Shown: in pieces, positions 1 through 8,256 of the stretch
Layout: every line of letters starts with the position of its first letter
How positions within the stretch are numbered: position 1 is the stretch's first letter
Assembly: GCA_036961355.1 (NCBI GenBank)
Contig: JBALVL010000001.1
Coordinates: 1 to 64,000, forward strand
Reading direction: 5' to 3'
DNA: 64,000 bases
Source: Motiliproteus sp036961355
GTDB lineage: Bacteria > Pseudomonadota > Gammaproteobacteria > Pseudomonadales > Balneatricaceae
Made by a program: the position numbers and the translations under genes
The notes under the pieces: model-generated
Database searches by the model: none
What the model was told of the DNA's origin: nothing
What the model saw: only the letters and a program-made list of their open reading frames with translations

Positions 1-369
1 AAAGATCAACAAGCCTGTGATACCAGCCGGATCTGTCTGAAATTTGAATAAAAAAACAGTCTGGAGCGACTTAATCAGACCTTCCCTAGACGCATCAATC
101 AGGCCAGGCACACTCTGAAATGTCGGCATTGGGCGCAAGAGCTGAAGTCGAATCACCACGCACTAACCTTCCACCCTCCGAAAGTGACGGAATCCACCTC
201 AATCACCAGATTGAATTTGGTTCATGCTGGGAGGCTAAAACCGTGCAGCCCCGCTACCTATTTCTTCTCAAGCCTGGTGGCCGATGTATCGCACAACCCA
301 CCAGAACAACGCCTTATGGGTTGCAACAATTAACTCATACCTTAGCCTTGAATTAGCTATCGGTTTGAA
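1..369. other. Gene-free stretch at window start
   Basis: No supportable gene is seen. A 78-codon open frame at 120-356 has neither a Shine-Dalgarno sequence nor a recognisable product. I compared the stretch by eye with common small RNAs (6S, SRP RNA, RNase P RNA, tmRNA) and found no match. It may be the 3' flank of a gene lying outside the window. Confidence 0.4.
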
Positions 370-1230
370 TTAGTTCTCGGCCTGCAAACGGATACCGTCT
401 TCCTGTAGTTCGATCAGCCGCTGCTTATAAAGCGAACCGATCGCCATCTTAAACTTCTTTTTACTGACACCGAAATGCGCCTGTATCTGATCCGCTGAGG
501 AACGGTCATTAAGCGGCAGGAAGCCGTCGTCCCGTTTCAGTTGCTCAATAATCTGGGCGGCTAAGCCCGTGACCGGAGAGTAACCCGGCTCTTCTAACAA
601 CAGGTCGATCTTACCGTCAGGGCGCACCTGCTTAATAAAACCGTTGATCGACTGGCCGTATTTGAGATCGCGGAACAGATCCTGAGTGTGAATCAGCCCC
701 CAGGCAACCTGATCAACCACCGCTTTACAGCCCAGTGGCGTGCGCTCGGCGATCAGTAACTGCACCTTCTGATGACGGCGAAAACTCACCTGCGGTAGAT
801 CCAGATGTTTATCCAGTTTGGTCGATGCAGCGATACGGTTGGTGTTATCCAGATAGGCACGAACTAGGTAACGCTCGCCCTCCTCTGCAGGATGACGCTG
901 CTCGCCAAAAGGCAGTAACAGATCTTTAGGCAAGCCCCAGTCCAAAAAGGCACCGATCGGACCGGTTGAAATCACTTCCAGACAAGCTATCTGACCCACC
1001 ATCACTTTCGGCGTATCGGTGGTAGCAATCAGAGCATCTTCGGAGTCGAGGTGCACAAACACCTCCAGCTTATCGCCATCCTGACAATTCTCGGGGACAT
1101 AGCGGCGCGGCAACAGTATCGAGCCAAATTGACCACCGTCGAGAAACACCCCCACGTCACGCTGACGCACAACTTCCAGGGTATTTAACTGACCGATAGC
1201 AACATCGGGACGGTCGAACGATTGAGACAT
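370..1230 (-). CDS. S1-domain RNA-binding protein, CvfB/YitL family
   Basis: A 286-residue cytoplasmic protein of the CvfB (YitL) family. It has tandem OB/S1-type RNA-binding domains in the first two thirds (VGVFLDGGQFGSILLP and IGAFLDWGLPKDLLLPF are the S1-like strands) and a C-terminal winged helix (about residues 225-280, with DQIQAHFGVSKKKFKMAIG). Family members bind RNA and affect expression of virulence or stress genes in some bacteria; a precise role is not known here. The longest frame begins at 1260, but the ATG at 1230 (MSQSFDRPD) fits the family start better. The gene is followed by about 370 bases without a gene, so it appears monocistronic. Confidence 0.85.
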   Translation of the reverse strand: MSQSFDRPDVAIGQLNTLEVVRQRDVGVFLDGGQFGSILLPRRYVPENCQDGDKLEVFVHLDSEDALIATTDTPKVMVGQIACLEVISTGPIGAFLDWGLPKDLLLPFGEQRHPAEEGERYLVRAYLDNTNRIAASTKLDKHLDLPQVSFRRHQKVQLLIAERTPLGCKAVVDQVAWGLIHTQDLFRDLKYGQSINGFIKQVRPDGKIDLLLEEPGYSPVTGLAAQIIEQLKRDDGFLPLNDRSSADQIQAHFGVSKKKFKMAIGSLYKQRLIELQEDGIRLQAEN

Positions 1231-1404
1231 AACAACTCCAAAAAACAACAAAGAAGGCAAAAAACGGCGTCAGTGTAGCACGACCATCGAGGGTACTGAG
1301 CAGCGGTTCGCAATGGCCATTATACGCGCTGATAGACCACATCAAAGAGATCGACGATTTAGCACGATAGGCTCGGCTTGTTGGTCGACCTGTTAGTCCA
1401 TTGA

Positions 1405-3996
1405 CTACAGCGGCTGAAGCTGGCCACGCTCGAGTTTAAGAACCCGATCAAAGCCATCGGTCAGATCAGCCCTGGCCGTTAACATCACCAGCCCGCGGCC
1501 TTGCTGCTGCTGACGGATATTGGCGAGTAAACGACGCTCTGCCGCCGGATCGAGTCCCGATAACGCTTCATTAAGCACGATAACATCCGGCTGTTTGATC
1601 AGGATCCGGGCGATAGCCAACTTTTGCCGCTGCGCCAGCGACAAACGGGATCCGGCGATACCCACTTGGTAATCCAAGCCAACATGCCGTACATCCGGTT
1701 CCAGCCCAAGCTGCTCAACCACGCTATGAATCAGCACGGTGATCCGCTCACGGGCCGATGCCTGGCCATAGGCAAGTCGACCGAATAGCATGTTATCCAT
1801 CAGACTGAGGCTGTGGTTAAAGCTCTCGACATTAAAAAATTCGATCTTAAGCTCAGAGTCGGGATTGCTTTGTAAGCGTTCGGCCAAGGTAAACCGGGCC
1901 TTCACAATCCGCTGCTGGATCAAGGTGTCGATCAATCCCAGACGATGGCGGGCCGGGCACAATTTGAAAGTTAGCGACAGGAATTTACTGCAACTGACAG
2001 GGTCGTTGAAATCGAGATTGTCGTCACTGGTACGTTTCAACAACGCCCGGTATTCGGGCAGATCTTCGGCTTGAATAAAGCTGAACCGTTCAAACAGGTC
2101 ACTACTCTCATCAACCCCGGAGAACAGATCAACCATGATATCGGTGAGTTTGCGGCCGATTTCGACAAACTCTTCAAACAGTCCGACCTCTTTCAAAAAA
2201 CTGTGCATGATCGGTTTCGAAGCACTGATATCGCTACCAAACTCTTGCTGGAAAGAACCAAACAGAATATTTTCAAACACCGTCAAATTGGTATTGTAGT
2301 GCTGCCAGTCAAACGGTTCGACCAAACTTTGGTATTCAGGCTCTGATAGCTGCTGCCGGATCAACTGTCGCGCCTCAAGTAAGCGCTGTTCCAAGGCATC
2401 GCTGTGAGGGCTGGGCACCAGTAACCCGGCCAGCCCCATCTGAAACAGATCCTGCTCTAGGTCGGCGTTTGAGATCACCTGGTCCAGCCGTTGCTTCAAG
2501 GCATGTTCATCGTCTAACTGCAATCGAGGTAGATCGAACCAACGGCCATTCGGATCGTCAATGCTATTGCCAGACTGACGTGCTAAATTTTGCTGTTTAT
2601 GCCGCAGTGACAATTGCTCCGGCGACAGTGAATCGTCGACCTGCTGACGGTTTCGCAACGGGTAGAGCAGGTTCTGTCTGATCGAACCGCTAAACAGATG
2701 CGCACCGGCTGAGGCATAACCGATATGACGGCCAACCGCTGATTCCTGCAGTTTCAGCATGTTAGCACCCGCCAACGACAGCCCTCCCTGCGTCGGCATC
2801 AACAGTCGCACCAGCAACTCGCCCAGCTCCTCCCGACCGCTACCCTCGCTGCCGATGATGGCATTATGACCGCCAATATCGAGTTCAAAACTAAGCCGTT
2901 CCAACGGACTGCTACTGTCCTCCTCTTGGTAGCCCATTCGGTTGGCCTGCCAGCCGCCCTCGCCTAGATCCAGCGACAGCTCCGGCAGGTCCTGCAATGC
3001 CGGATCAAGCATGCCGTCGATATCAAACATTTCGACCACCTGCTCGTACTTAATTTTGACGTCCTCTTTGGTCTGGTAGTACTTGAGCAGCTCCTTCCAA
3101 GGTGCATTAAGATCCTTATACGCCGCCAACACCGCCACCAACGCCCCCAGCGACAACTCGCCCTGAATGACAAAATAACCACCGGCACTGTAGAAAAAGA
3201 ACGGGGTAACCTGAGCCAGAAAGTTGTTGAGAAATTTGATAAAGAATTTCTTTTTGTAGATCTGGTAACGGATCTCAAAAATTCGCCCTAGCCGCGAGCT
3301 GATCTCAGCCCGTTCATAGTGCGAGGTATCATTGGCGTGGATCTCACGAATCCCTGAAATGGTATCGCCGATCCGCTCACCCAGTTGGCGCGCAGCCAGC
3401 ACCCGTTGTTTACCTAACAGATTGACCCGCCGCTGCAGTTTGGGAATCAAATACATCTGAAACGGATACAGTGCGGTAGCCGCGGCACCCAGCAACAGAT
3501 CCTGATTAAAGATAAAAAACAGATAGGTCAGCAGCATGCCGCCCTGAAATGCCGGTAGTGCAAACGCTTCGCCGATAAAGCCGCCCAAAGGCTCGGTTTC
3601 AGCGGTGATCACCGGTATCACCTCACCCTGCGACAGCCGTTTAAACCGTGGCAACGGGAAGCGCAGCACCCGACCGAACAGCTCGTAGCGTAGCCGCCGT
3701 AACATCCGTTCGCCGACCACGCCTCGATAGATATTAAGGACATATTTGATCGCGCCGTTAAGCAGCACCAACAACAAAAAAAGACCACAGAGCACAAACA
3801 GATAACGAACCTGATCCATCGGCCAGCCAAACAGGTCCGACGGTATATCGACCCCGCCGATGGCGTTGTTAATGATCAGTTTGGGGATTTCGAGAGACAG
3901 ATAAACGAACGGGAACGAAACCAGCGTCAATGCCAGAATCAGCAACTGATCCTTCTTGGTATGACGCAAAATAAACTTGAATATGGATGAATCCAT
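1405..3996 (-). CDS. ABC exporter-like protein with altered nucleotide-binding motifs
   Basis: 863 residues: a type I exporter membrane domain (about residues 15-320, several hydrophobic segments) fused to one ABC ATPase-like domain (about 345-863). The ATPase half is far longer than the usual 240 residues, with some 300 residues inserted between the Q-loop region and the signature. Key motifs deviate: Walker A reads GSEGSGRE at 382-389 (Lys to Arg, Ser/Thr to Glu), the signature reads LSLAQ at 785-789, Walker B ends VIVLNE at 805-810 (Asp to Asn), and the H-loop His is replaced in LTARAD (839-844). The D-loop SGLD is intact. ATP hydrolysis is therefore doubtful. It is divergent from two glycosyltransferases, so a role in export or assembly of a glycan is inferred. 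No frameshift is visible. Confidence 0.85.
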   Translation of the reverse strand: MDSSIFKFILRHTKKDQLLILALTLVSFPFVYLSLEIPKLIINNAIGGVDIPSDLFGWPMDQVRYLFVLCGLFLLLVLLNGAIKYVLNIYRGVVGERMLRRLRYELFGRVLRFPLPRFKRLSQGEVIPVITAETEPLGGFIGEAFALPAFQGGMLLTYLFFIFNQDLLLGAAATALYPFQMYLIPKLQRRVNLLGKQRVLAARQLGERIGDTISGIREIHANDTSHYERAEISSRLGRIFEIRYQIYKKKFFIKFLNNFLAQVTPFFFYSAGGYFVIQGELSLGALVAVLAAYKDLNAPWKELLKYYQTKEDVKIKYEQVVEMFDIDGMLDPALQDLPELSLDLGEGGWQANRMGYQEEDSSSPLERLSFELDIGGHNAIIGSEGSGREELGELLVRLLMPTQGGLSLAGANMLKLQESAVGRHIGYASAGAHLFSGSIRQNLLYPLRNRQQVDDSLSPEQLSLRHKQQNLARQSGNSIDDPNGRWFDLPRLQLDDEHALKQRLDQVISNADLEQDLFQMGLAGLLVPSPHSDALEQRLLEARQLIRQQLSEPEYQSLVEPFDWQHYNTNLTVFENILFGSFQQEFGSDISASKPIMHSFLKEVGLFEEFVEIGRKLTDIMVDLFSGVDESSDLFERFSFIQAEDLPEYRALLKRTSDDNLDFNDPVSCSKFLSLTFKLCPARHRLGLIDTLIQQRIVKARFTLAERLQSNPDSELKIEFFNVESFNHSLSLMDNMLFGRLAYGQASARERITVLIHSVVEQLGLEPDVRHVGLDYQVGIAGSRLSLAQRQKLAIARILIKQPDVIVLNEALSGLDPAAERRLLANIRQQQQGRGLVMLTARADLTDGFDRVLKLERGQLQPL

Positions 3997-4122
3997 CGAC
4001 GCACAATACCTTTAACAGCTGCCGGTCAGATGCAGCTTTATAAGCGGTCGGCTGCACTTCAACAAATAACTTCTCAGACAATAGCTTAGCTTAGCACTAT
4101 GTTATAGTCCGATGACCAAAAT

Positions 4123-4139
4123 GTAGGCCAAAAGCCTAC
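4123..4139. repeat. Inverted repeat in divergent promoter region
   Basis: A 6-bp inverted repeat (GTAGGC-5 nt-GCCTAC) lies between the divergent ABC and glycosyltransferase genes. It could be a regulator site or a short hairpin; it has no T-tract and is not a convincing terminator. Confidence 0.4.
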
Positions 4140-4171
4140 GGTTTGTTATCCTCTGGCCGGTTATTTTTACT

Positions 4172-4187
4172 GTGGTATCGATACCAC
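4172..4187. promoter_or_regulatory. 16-bp perfect palindrome, LacI-type operator candidate
   Basis: GTGGTATCGATACCAC is a perfect palindrome with a central CG, the form typical of LacI/GalR-family operators. It ends 29 bases before the TTG start of the first glycosyltransferase, within the likely leader or promoter. No LacI-family gene is present in the window, so the regulator, if any, is encoded elsewhere. Confidence 0.45.
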
Positions 4188-4216
4188 GTCGACACGCTAT
4201 TGAAGGAGCGACCCGC

Positions 4217-5485
4217 TTGGCTGAAACTGTTGCACTGGTACTCAAAGGCTACCCTCGCCTATCCGAAACTTTTATCGCCCAGGAAATTCTGGAGCTTGAA
4301 AAACGTGGTTTGTCGCTGCAGATCATATCCTTGCGTCACCCTACCGACAGCAGCCGTCATCCGGTACACGCGGAGATCAAAGCGCCAGTACTCTACCTGC
4401 CCGAGTATCTGCATCAAGAACCACTACGGGTGATGCGCGGCCTGATTAGCGCGATCAAACGCCCGGGCTTTGGCAAAGCACTGCGCTGTTGGCTACAAGA
4501 TCTTCGCCGCGATCCCAGCCGTAATCGAATCCGTCGCTTTGGCCAGGCACTTGTACTCAGTCACGAACTACCCGCTAGCGTTCGCCAGCTCTACGCACAT
4601 TTTATCCACACCCCTGCATCGGTCACTCGCTACTGCGCTCAGATCAACCAACTTCCGTGGAGTGCATCGGCTCACGCCAAAGATATCTGGACCATCCCTG
4701 ATTGGGAGATCAGTGAAAAACTCAACGATCTGGAATGGCTGGTCACCTGCACCCGTGCCAATACGGAGCACTTGAAAGGCCTGACCCATTACCCCGACCG
4801 GGTCGAGCTGGTCTATCACGGTCTCGATTTCAGCCGCTTTGCCGCAGCCCCAGAGGCAGCTATACCGGCTGACGCTGCACCGTTGTCACGCGACGGCCAA
4901 CAGGCGCCGGTTCGATTAATTTCGGTTGGCCGAGCAGTAAAAAAGAAAGGCTACGATCATCTGCTCAACGCGCTGGCACAGCTACCCAGTGAGATGCAGT
5001 GGCAATTTTGCCATATCGGTGGCGGCGAGTTGTTAGCCCCACTGCAACAGCAGGCCGAGCAACTGGGGTTGAGCGATCGTATCCAATGGCTAGGCGCACT
5101 ACCACAAGCCCAGGTACTGGAGCATTATCGCAATTCGGATCTGTTTGTACTGGCCAGCCAAGTGATCGGCGATGGTGATCGCGACGGTCTGCCCAATGTT
5201 TTGATGGAAGCCCAGAGCCAGCAGCTGTGCTGTTTATCGACCAACATCTCCGGAATCCCCGAGCTAATAGACCATGAACATACCGGCATTTTGGTTCCTC
5301 AGCAGGATGTCACGTCGCTGAGCCAAGCGCTGGCACGACTGATCAAAGAACCGGCACTACGGCAACAACTGGCCAGTGCCGGCTATGATAAAGTCACCAA
5401 TGAGTTTTCTGTCGATAGCGGCATCGACATTCTGGTCGACAAATTCGCACACTGCCTGCCGCAAAACTTATCCGGCAATTGTTGA
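4217..5485 (+). CDS. GT4 family glycosyltransferase
   Basis: A 422-residue GT-B retaining glycosyltransferase of family GT4, resembling colanic-acid WcaL-type enzymes. The N-terminal acceptor domain opens with VALVLKGYPRLSETF. The C-terminal nucleotide-sugar domain begins near RLISVGRAVKKKGYDHLL and carries the donor-site motif DGLPNVLMEA, a D-x7-E variant of EX7E. I place the start at TTG 4217, because AAGGAG lies 8 nt upstream (4203-4208) and the family N-terminus begins there; a GTG at 4172 is the longer alternative but lies inside the palindrome. It is first in a + strand operon with the next glycosyltransferase (11 bp gap) and a histidine phosphatase. The sugar donor and acceptor cannot be deduced. 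Confidence 0.87.
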   Translation: MAETVALVLKGYPRLSETFIAQEILELEKRGLSLQIISLRHPTDSSRHPVHAEIKAPVLYLPEYLHQEPLRVMRGLISAIKRPGFGKALRCWLQDLRRDPSRNRIRRFGQALVLSHELPASVRQLYAHFIHTPASVTRYCAQINQLPWSASAHAKDIWTIPDWEISEKLNDLEWLVTCTRANTEHLKGLTHYPDRVELVYHGLDFSRFAAAPEAAIPADAAPLSRDGQQAPVRLISVGRAVKKKGYDHLLNALAQLPSEMQWQFCHIGGGELLAPLQQQAEQLGLSDRIQWLGALPQAQVLEHYRNSDLFVLASQVIGDGDRDGLPNVLMEAQSQQLCCLSTNISGIPELIDHEHTGILVPQQDVTSLSQALARLIKEPALRQQLASAGYDKVTNEFSVDSGIDILVDKFAHCLPQNLSGNC

Positions 5486-5496
5486 AGTAGACGGCT

Positions 5497-6747
5497 ATGC
5501 AGCGACCTTCGGTGCCCGAAATACACAACCCAGCGGCCCTGAATCAGGCGGCCAGACCGCTGATCGCCTTCTACGCGCCGTTAAAACCGCCGACCCACCC
5601 CAATCCGTCGGGAGACCGTCTGCTGGGGCGATTGCTGCAACAAGCACTGCATCGGGCGGGGTTTGAGCCACAACTGGCTAGCATTTTTCGCAGCTACGAC
5701 CGTGATGGCGACCCGACACGGCAACAACGCCTTAAAGCGATCGCCACACGTTTAGCCGCACGGTTGATTCGCCGCTACCAACGACTTCCCGCCGCACAAC
5801 GTCCTGCACTCTGGTTCAGCTACCACCTGTACCATAAAGCCCCCGACTGGATCGGTCCGATCGTCAGCCGCGCGCTACAGATTCCCTACGTTGTGGTCGA
5901 AGCCTCGTATGCACGAAAACAGGCCGACGGCCCCTGGCATCTAGGACTGCAGGATAGCGCTGAGGCGTTGCAGCAAGCGGCGATGGTGCTGTGCCTCAAT
6001 CCCGCTGATCACGCTGGTATTCGTCAGTGCCGGGCCGATGCGCCGTTGCATGCACTGGCACCTTTTCTCGATTTGACGCCCTTCGATCAACTTGATGGCT
6101 CGGTGAGTAAAGCGCATCTGGCTCGGACCTTTGCCTCTTACCCATCGCCAAGCCCACCGCCAAACTCGCCCCTCGATCCCACCAAAAGCTGGCTGATCTG
6201 TGTCGCGATGATGCGTCCCGGCGATAAACTGCGCTCGTATCAAAAGCTCAGTGAGGCACTGCAGCCACTCAAAGGCCAGCAGTGGCAACTGATTGTTGTC
6301 GGTGATGGTAAAGCTCGAAATGAGGTTGAGAACGCCTTCAGCACACTGCGCTCGCAGGTCTGTTTCACCGGTAAACTCAGCCCGCAACAACTACAGCCAT
6401 TGTTACACGCCAGCGATCTCTACCTGTGGCCGGCCGTCAACGAAGCGTTCGGGATGGCGCTGCTCGAAGCGCAAGCTGCGGCGACGCCGGTGCTGGCCGG
6501 TGACGAAGGCGGCGTCAGCAGCGTTGTCGACGATGGGAATAGTGGTTGGTTGGTGGCTGCGGGGGATAGCCGTGCCTTTTCAGACCAACTACAACGTTTG
6601 TTACAGCAACCTCAAAGACTGCAGCAAGCCGGGCAACAGGCACAGCAACGGGTCACCCAACGGCATAGCCTCGATGCCGCCGGGCAGCGTTTACGGCAAC
6701 TTCTGTCACCGTTAATCAACGCGGCTACGGACAGGCCCGATCGCTAA
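5497..6747 (+). CDS. GT4 family glycosyltransferase
   Basis: A 416-residue GT-B glycosyltransferase. The N-terminal half contains the HPNPSGDRLLGRLLQQAL segment, a Gly/Ser-Gly turn as in GT4 enzymes. The C-terminal Rossmann-like half has the canonical EX7E motif in EAFGMALLEAQ, preceded by LLHASDLYLWPA. The C-terminus is rich in Gln. It follows the previous glycosyltransferase by 11 bp, so the two are surely co-transcribed. It probably adds a different sugar to the same glycan, since sequence similarity between the two is limited to the general fold. Substrate unknown. Confidence 0.87.
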   Translation: MQRPSVPEIHNPAALNQAARPLIAFYAPLKPPTHPNPSGDRLLGRLLQQALHRAGFEPQLASIFRSYDRDGDPTRQQRLKAIATRLAARLIRRYQRLPAAQRPALWFSYHLYHKAPDWIGPIVSRALQIPYVVVEASYARKQADGPWHLGLQDSAEALQQAAMVLCLNPADHAGIRQCRADAPLHALAPFLDLTPFDQLDGSVSKAHLARTFASYPSPSPPPNSPLDPTKSWLICVAMMRPGDKLRSYQKLSEALQPLKGQQWQLIVVGDGKARNEVENAFSTLRSQVCFTGKLSPQQLQPLLHASDLYLWPAVNEAFGMALLEAQAAATPVLAGDEGGVSSVVDDGNSGWLVAAGDSRAFSDQLQRLLQQPQRLQQAGQQAQQRVTQRHSLDAAGQRLRQLLSPLINAATDRPDR

Positions 6748-6783
6748 CCGAAACATCACCAATTGTCATCAACGGACAGCACC

Positions 6784-7443
6784 ATGATTGAACTGCTCAC
6801 GCTTCGCCACGCCGCCACGAGTTGGAATGCCGATAAACGATTACAGGGGCGGCGTGACATTCCTCTCAGTCAGGTTGGCTTCGATAGTCTGGCCGGGGTA
6901 TCCGTGCCGGCTCAACTGCAACCGCGTCGTTGGTACTGCAGTCCACTACAACGTTGCCGTCAAACAGCCGCTACTTTAGGGCTAACTTCGGTCGAACTAA
7001 GCGACGACTGGATCGAGATGGACTGGGGTCAGTGGGAAGGTCAACGCATCACCGAGCTGCGGATCGCATCGCCGCAGCTACTGCAGCAACAAGAACAGCG
7101 CGGGCTGGATATGACGCCAACCGGTGGCGAGTCACCGAGGCAGGTGCGTCAACGTGTGATGCGCTGGCTACAGCAGCACTCAGAACAACGCGCAGAACAA
7201 CAGTCCGGGCTATCTGGGGCAACCACGGCATTACCCAGCGGCGTTGGTGATCGCGATAAGATCGGTGTGGTCTGCCACAAAGGGGTGATACGTGCGTTGC
7301 TCAGCCAGGCGCTTGATTGGAATATGACCGGAAAATGCCCGGTCAAGGTCGATTGGCGTCAGGGGTTGTTGTTTGGCTGGAGCCAGCAACAGGGATTAAC
7401 GCTGATCGACTACAACTTGCCTCTTGCCCGCAACGATCAATAA
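6784..7443 (+). CDS. Histidine phosphatase superfamily protein
   Basis: A 219-residue member of the phosphoglycerate-mutase-like histidine phosphatases. The catalytic motif is LRHAATSWN near the N-terminus (RHA instead of the common RHG), followed by LQGRRDIPLSQVG, the acidic EMDWGQWEG segment, and the second catalytic His in VCHKGVIRALL. I chose ATG 6784; a TTG at 6763 in the same frame has no Shine-Dalgarno. As the third gene of the glycosyltransferase operon it may dephosphorylate a sugar phosphate or another pathway intermediate; this is inference from context. Relatives in other loci include cobalamin and sugar-phosphate phosphatases. Confidence 0.85.
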   Translation: MIELLTLRHAATSWNADKRLQGRRDIPLSQVGFDSLAGVSVPAQLQPRRWYCSPLQRCRQTAATLGLTSVELSDDWIEMDWGQWEGQRITELRIASPQLLQQQEQRGLDMTPTGGESPRQVRQRVMRWLQQHSEQRAEQQSGLSGATTALPSGVGDRDKIGVVCHKGVIRALLSQALDWNMTGKCPVKVDWRQGLLFGWSQQQGLTLIDYNLPLARNDQ

Positions 7444-7488
7444 AATCGGCTAGTCTGGTGGACGTTGCTAGATGCTCTTGGTCGATAG

Positions 7489-8256
7489 CTATCCTAGATC
7501 GGGCAAAAAAACCTGTTCGGCTGTTAACCACTGCACCGGCTGATCGGCTAAAAACTCAAATAGACGCGTACAAAAATCCCAGCACTGAGGATCATGCGCC
7601 AGATGATGGCTCATTAACCCGGTCGCCTCGACCGCATCAACTAATCCGCTACGCCGTTGCTGCAAGTGGTCGATCAACTGCTGCAATACCGTTTTGTCAC
7701 CGGCAAAACAGCGCCCCTGCTTCCAGTTGACCAGATCGATATGTACGTTGTTCACCCGCAACCCCTTGTGCACGGCCGCCGCTCTTGGCCCCAGCGTTGA
7801 TAACCCTAGGCAGCCGATCTGCGACAGTTGCTCAACCAGCGCCGAACTCAATCGATTCCAGGGTGGCACCAGCACGGCCACAAAGCGATGTCCAAGCAAC
7901 TGGGTCAGCTGTTGCTGACCGCTCTCAAGCTCGGCTAACATCTCCGCCAAGGGCCTGTCATCCCCCAGCTCACAGTTACGTTTTCCGGTTTCGGCATGGC
8001 TGATATGGCGATAACCGTGCAGCAGCGCCCTAAGTTGCGGCGTGTTATCAAAAAGCGGCAACAGCGAAGCATCGGCACCGTCGGGAATGACGGCCAGACT
8101 CAAGGGGATCGAAAAATCCCGACTCAGCGTGCACAACTGTTCTAACTCAGGGGTTGCTTGCCGGGCATCATCATCACGCCACCACAGTGTCGCTGTGCGG
8201 TCCAGGTCTCGCCAGCGTTGCAGTTCACCAGCGAGTTGCTGCCAGGGATCAAGCAT
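7489..8256 (-). CDS. Polysaccharide deacetylase-like protein (WWRDDDA family)
   Basis: 255 residues with the NodB-like TIM-barrel signatures of a distinct polysaccharide deacetylase family. LWWRDDDA at about 23-30 supplies the catalytic and metal-binding aspartates, LLHGYRHISH holds the metal-binding histidines, and VPPWNRLSSALVEQL supplies the PPWNR motif. No signal peptide is visible, so it probably acts in the cytoplasm, unlike secreted chitin deacetylases. Its ATG overlaps the end of the upstream glycosyltransferase by 8 bp, indicating translational coupling. It converges with the histidine phosphatase across a 45-bp gap. Likely role: N- or O-deacetylation of the glycan or of a sugar-linked precursor made by this cluster. 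Confidence 0.82.
   Translation of the reverse strand: MLDPWQQLAGELQRWRDLDRTATLWWRDDDARQATPELEQLCTLSRDFSIPLSLAVIPDGADASLLPLFDNTPQLRALLHGYRHISHAETGKRNCELGDDRPLAEMLAELESGQQQLTQLLGHRFVAVLVPPWNRLSSALVEQLSQIGCLGLSTLGPRAAAVHKGLRVNNVHIDLVNWKQGRCFAGDKTVLQQLIDHLQQRRSGLVDAVEATGLMSHHLAHDPQCWDFCTRLFEFLADQPVQWLTAEQVFLPDLG

Noticed and set aside
120..356. 78-codon open frame at the window start
   Set aside because: No ribosome-binding site, no recognisable domain, and composition like non-coding DNA.
1..369. Small regulatory RNA (6S, SRP, RNase P or tmRNA) or cobalamin riboswitch
   Set aside because: No conserved core of any of these could be recognised on either strand.
5941..6390. 149-codon antisense frame in the second glycosyltransferase
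   Set aside because: Shadow of the real gene in a GC-rich codon pattern.
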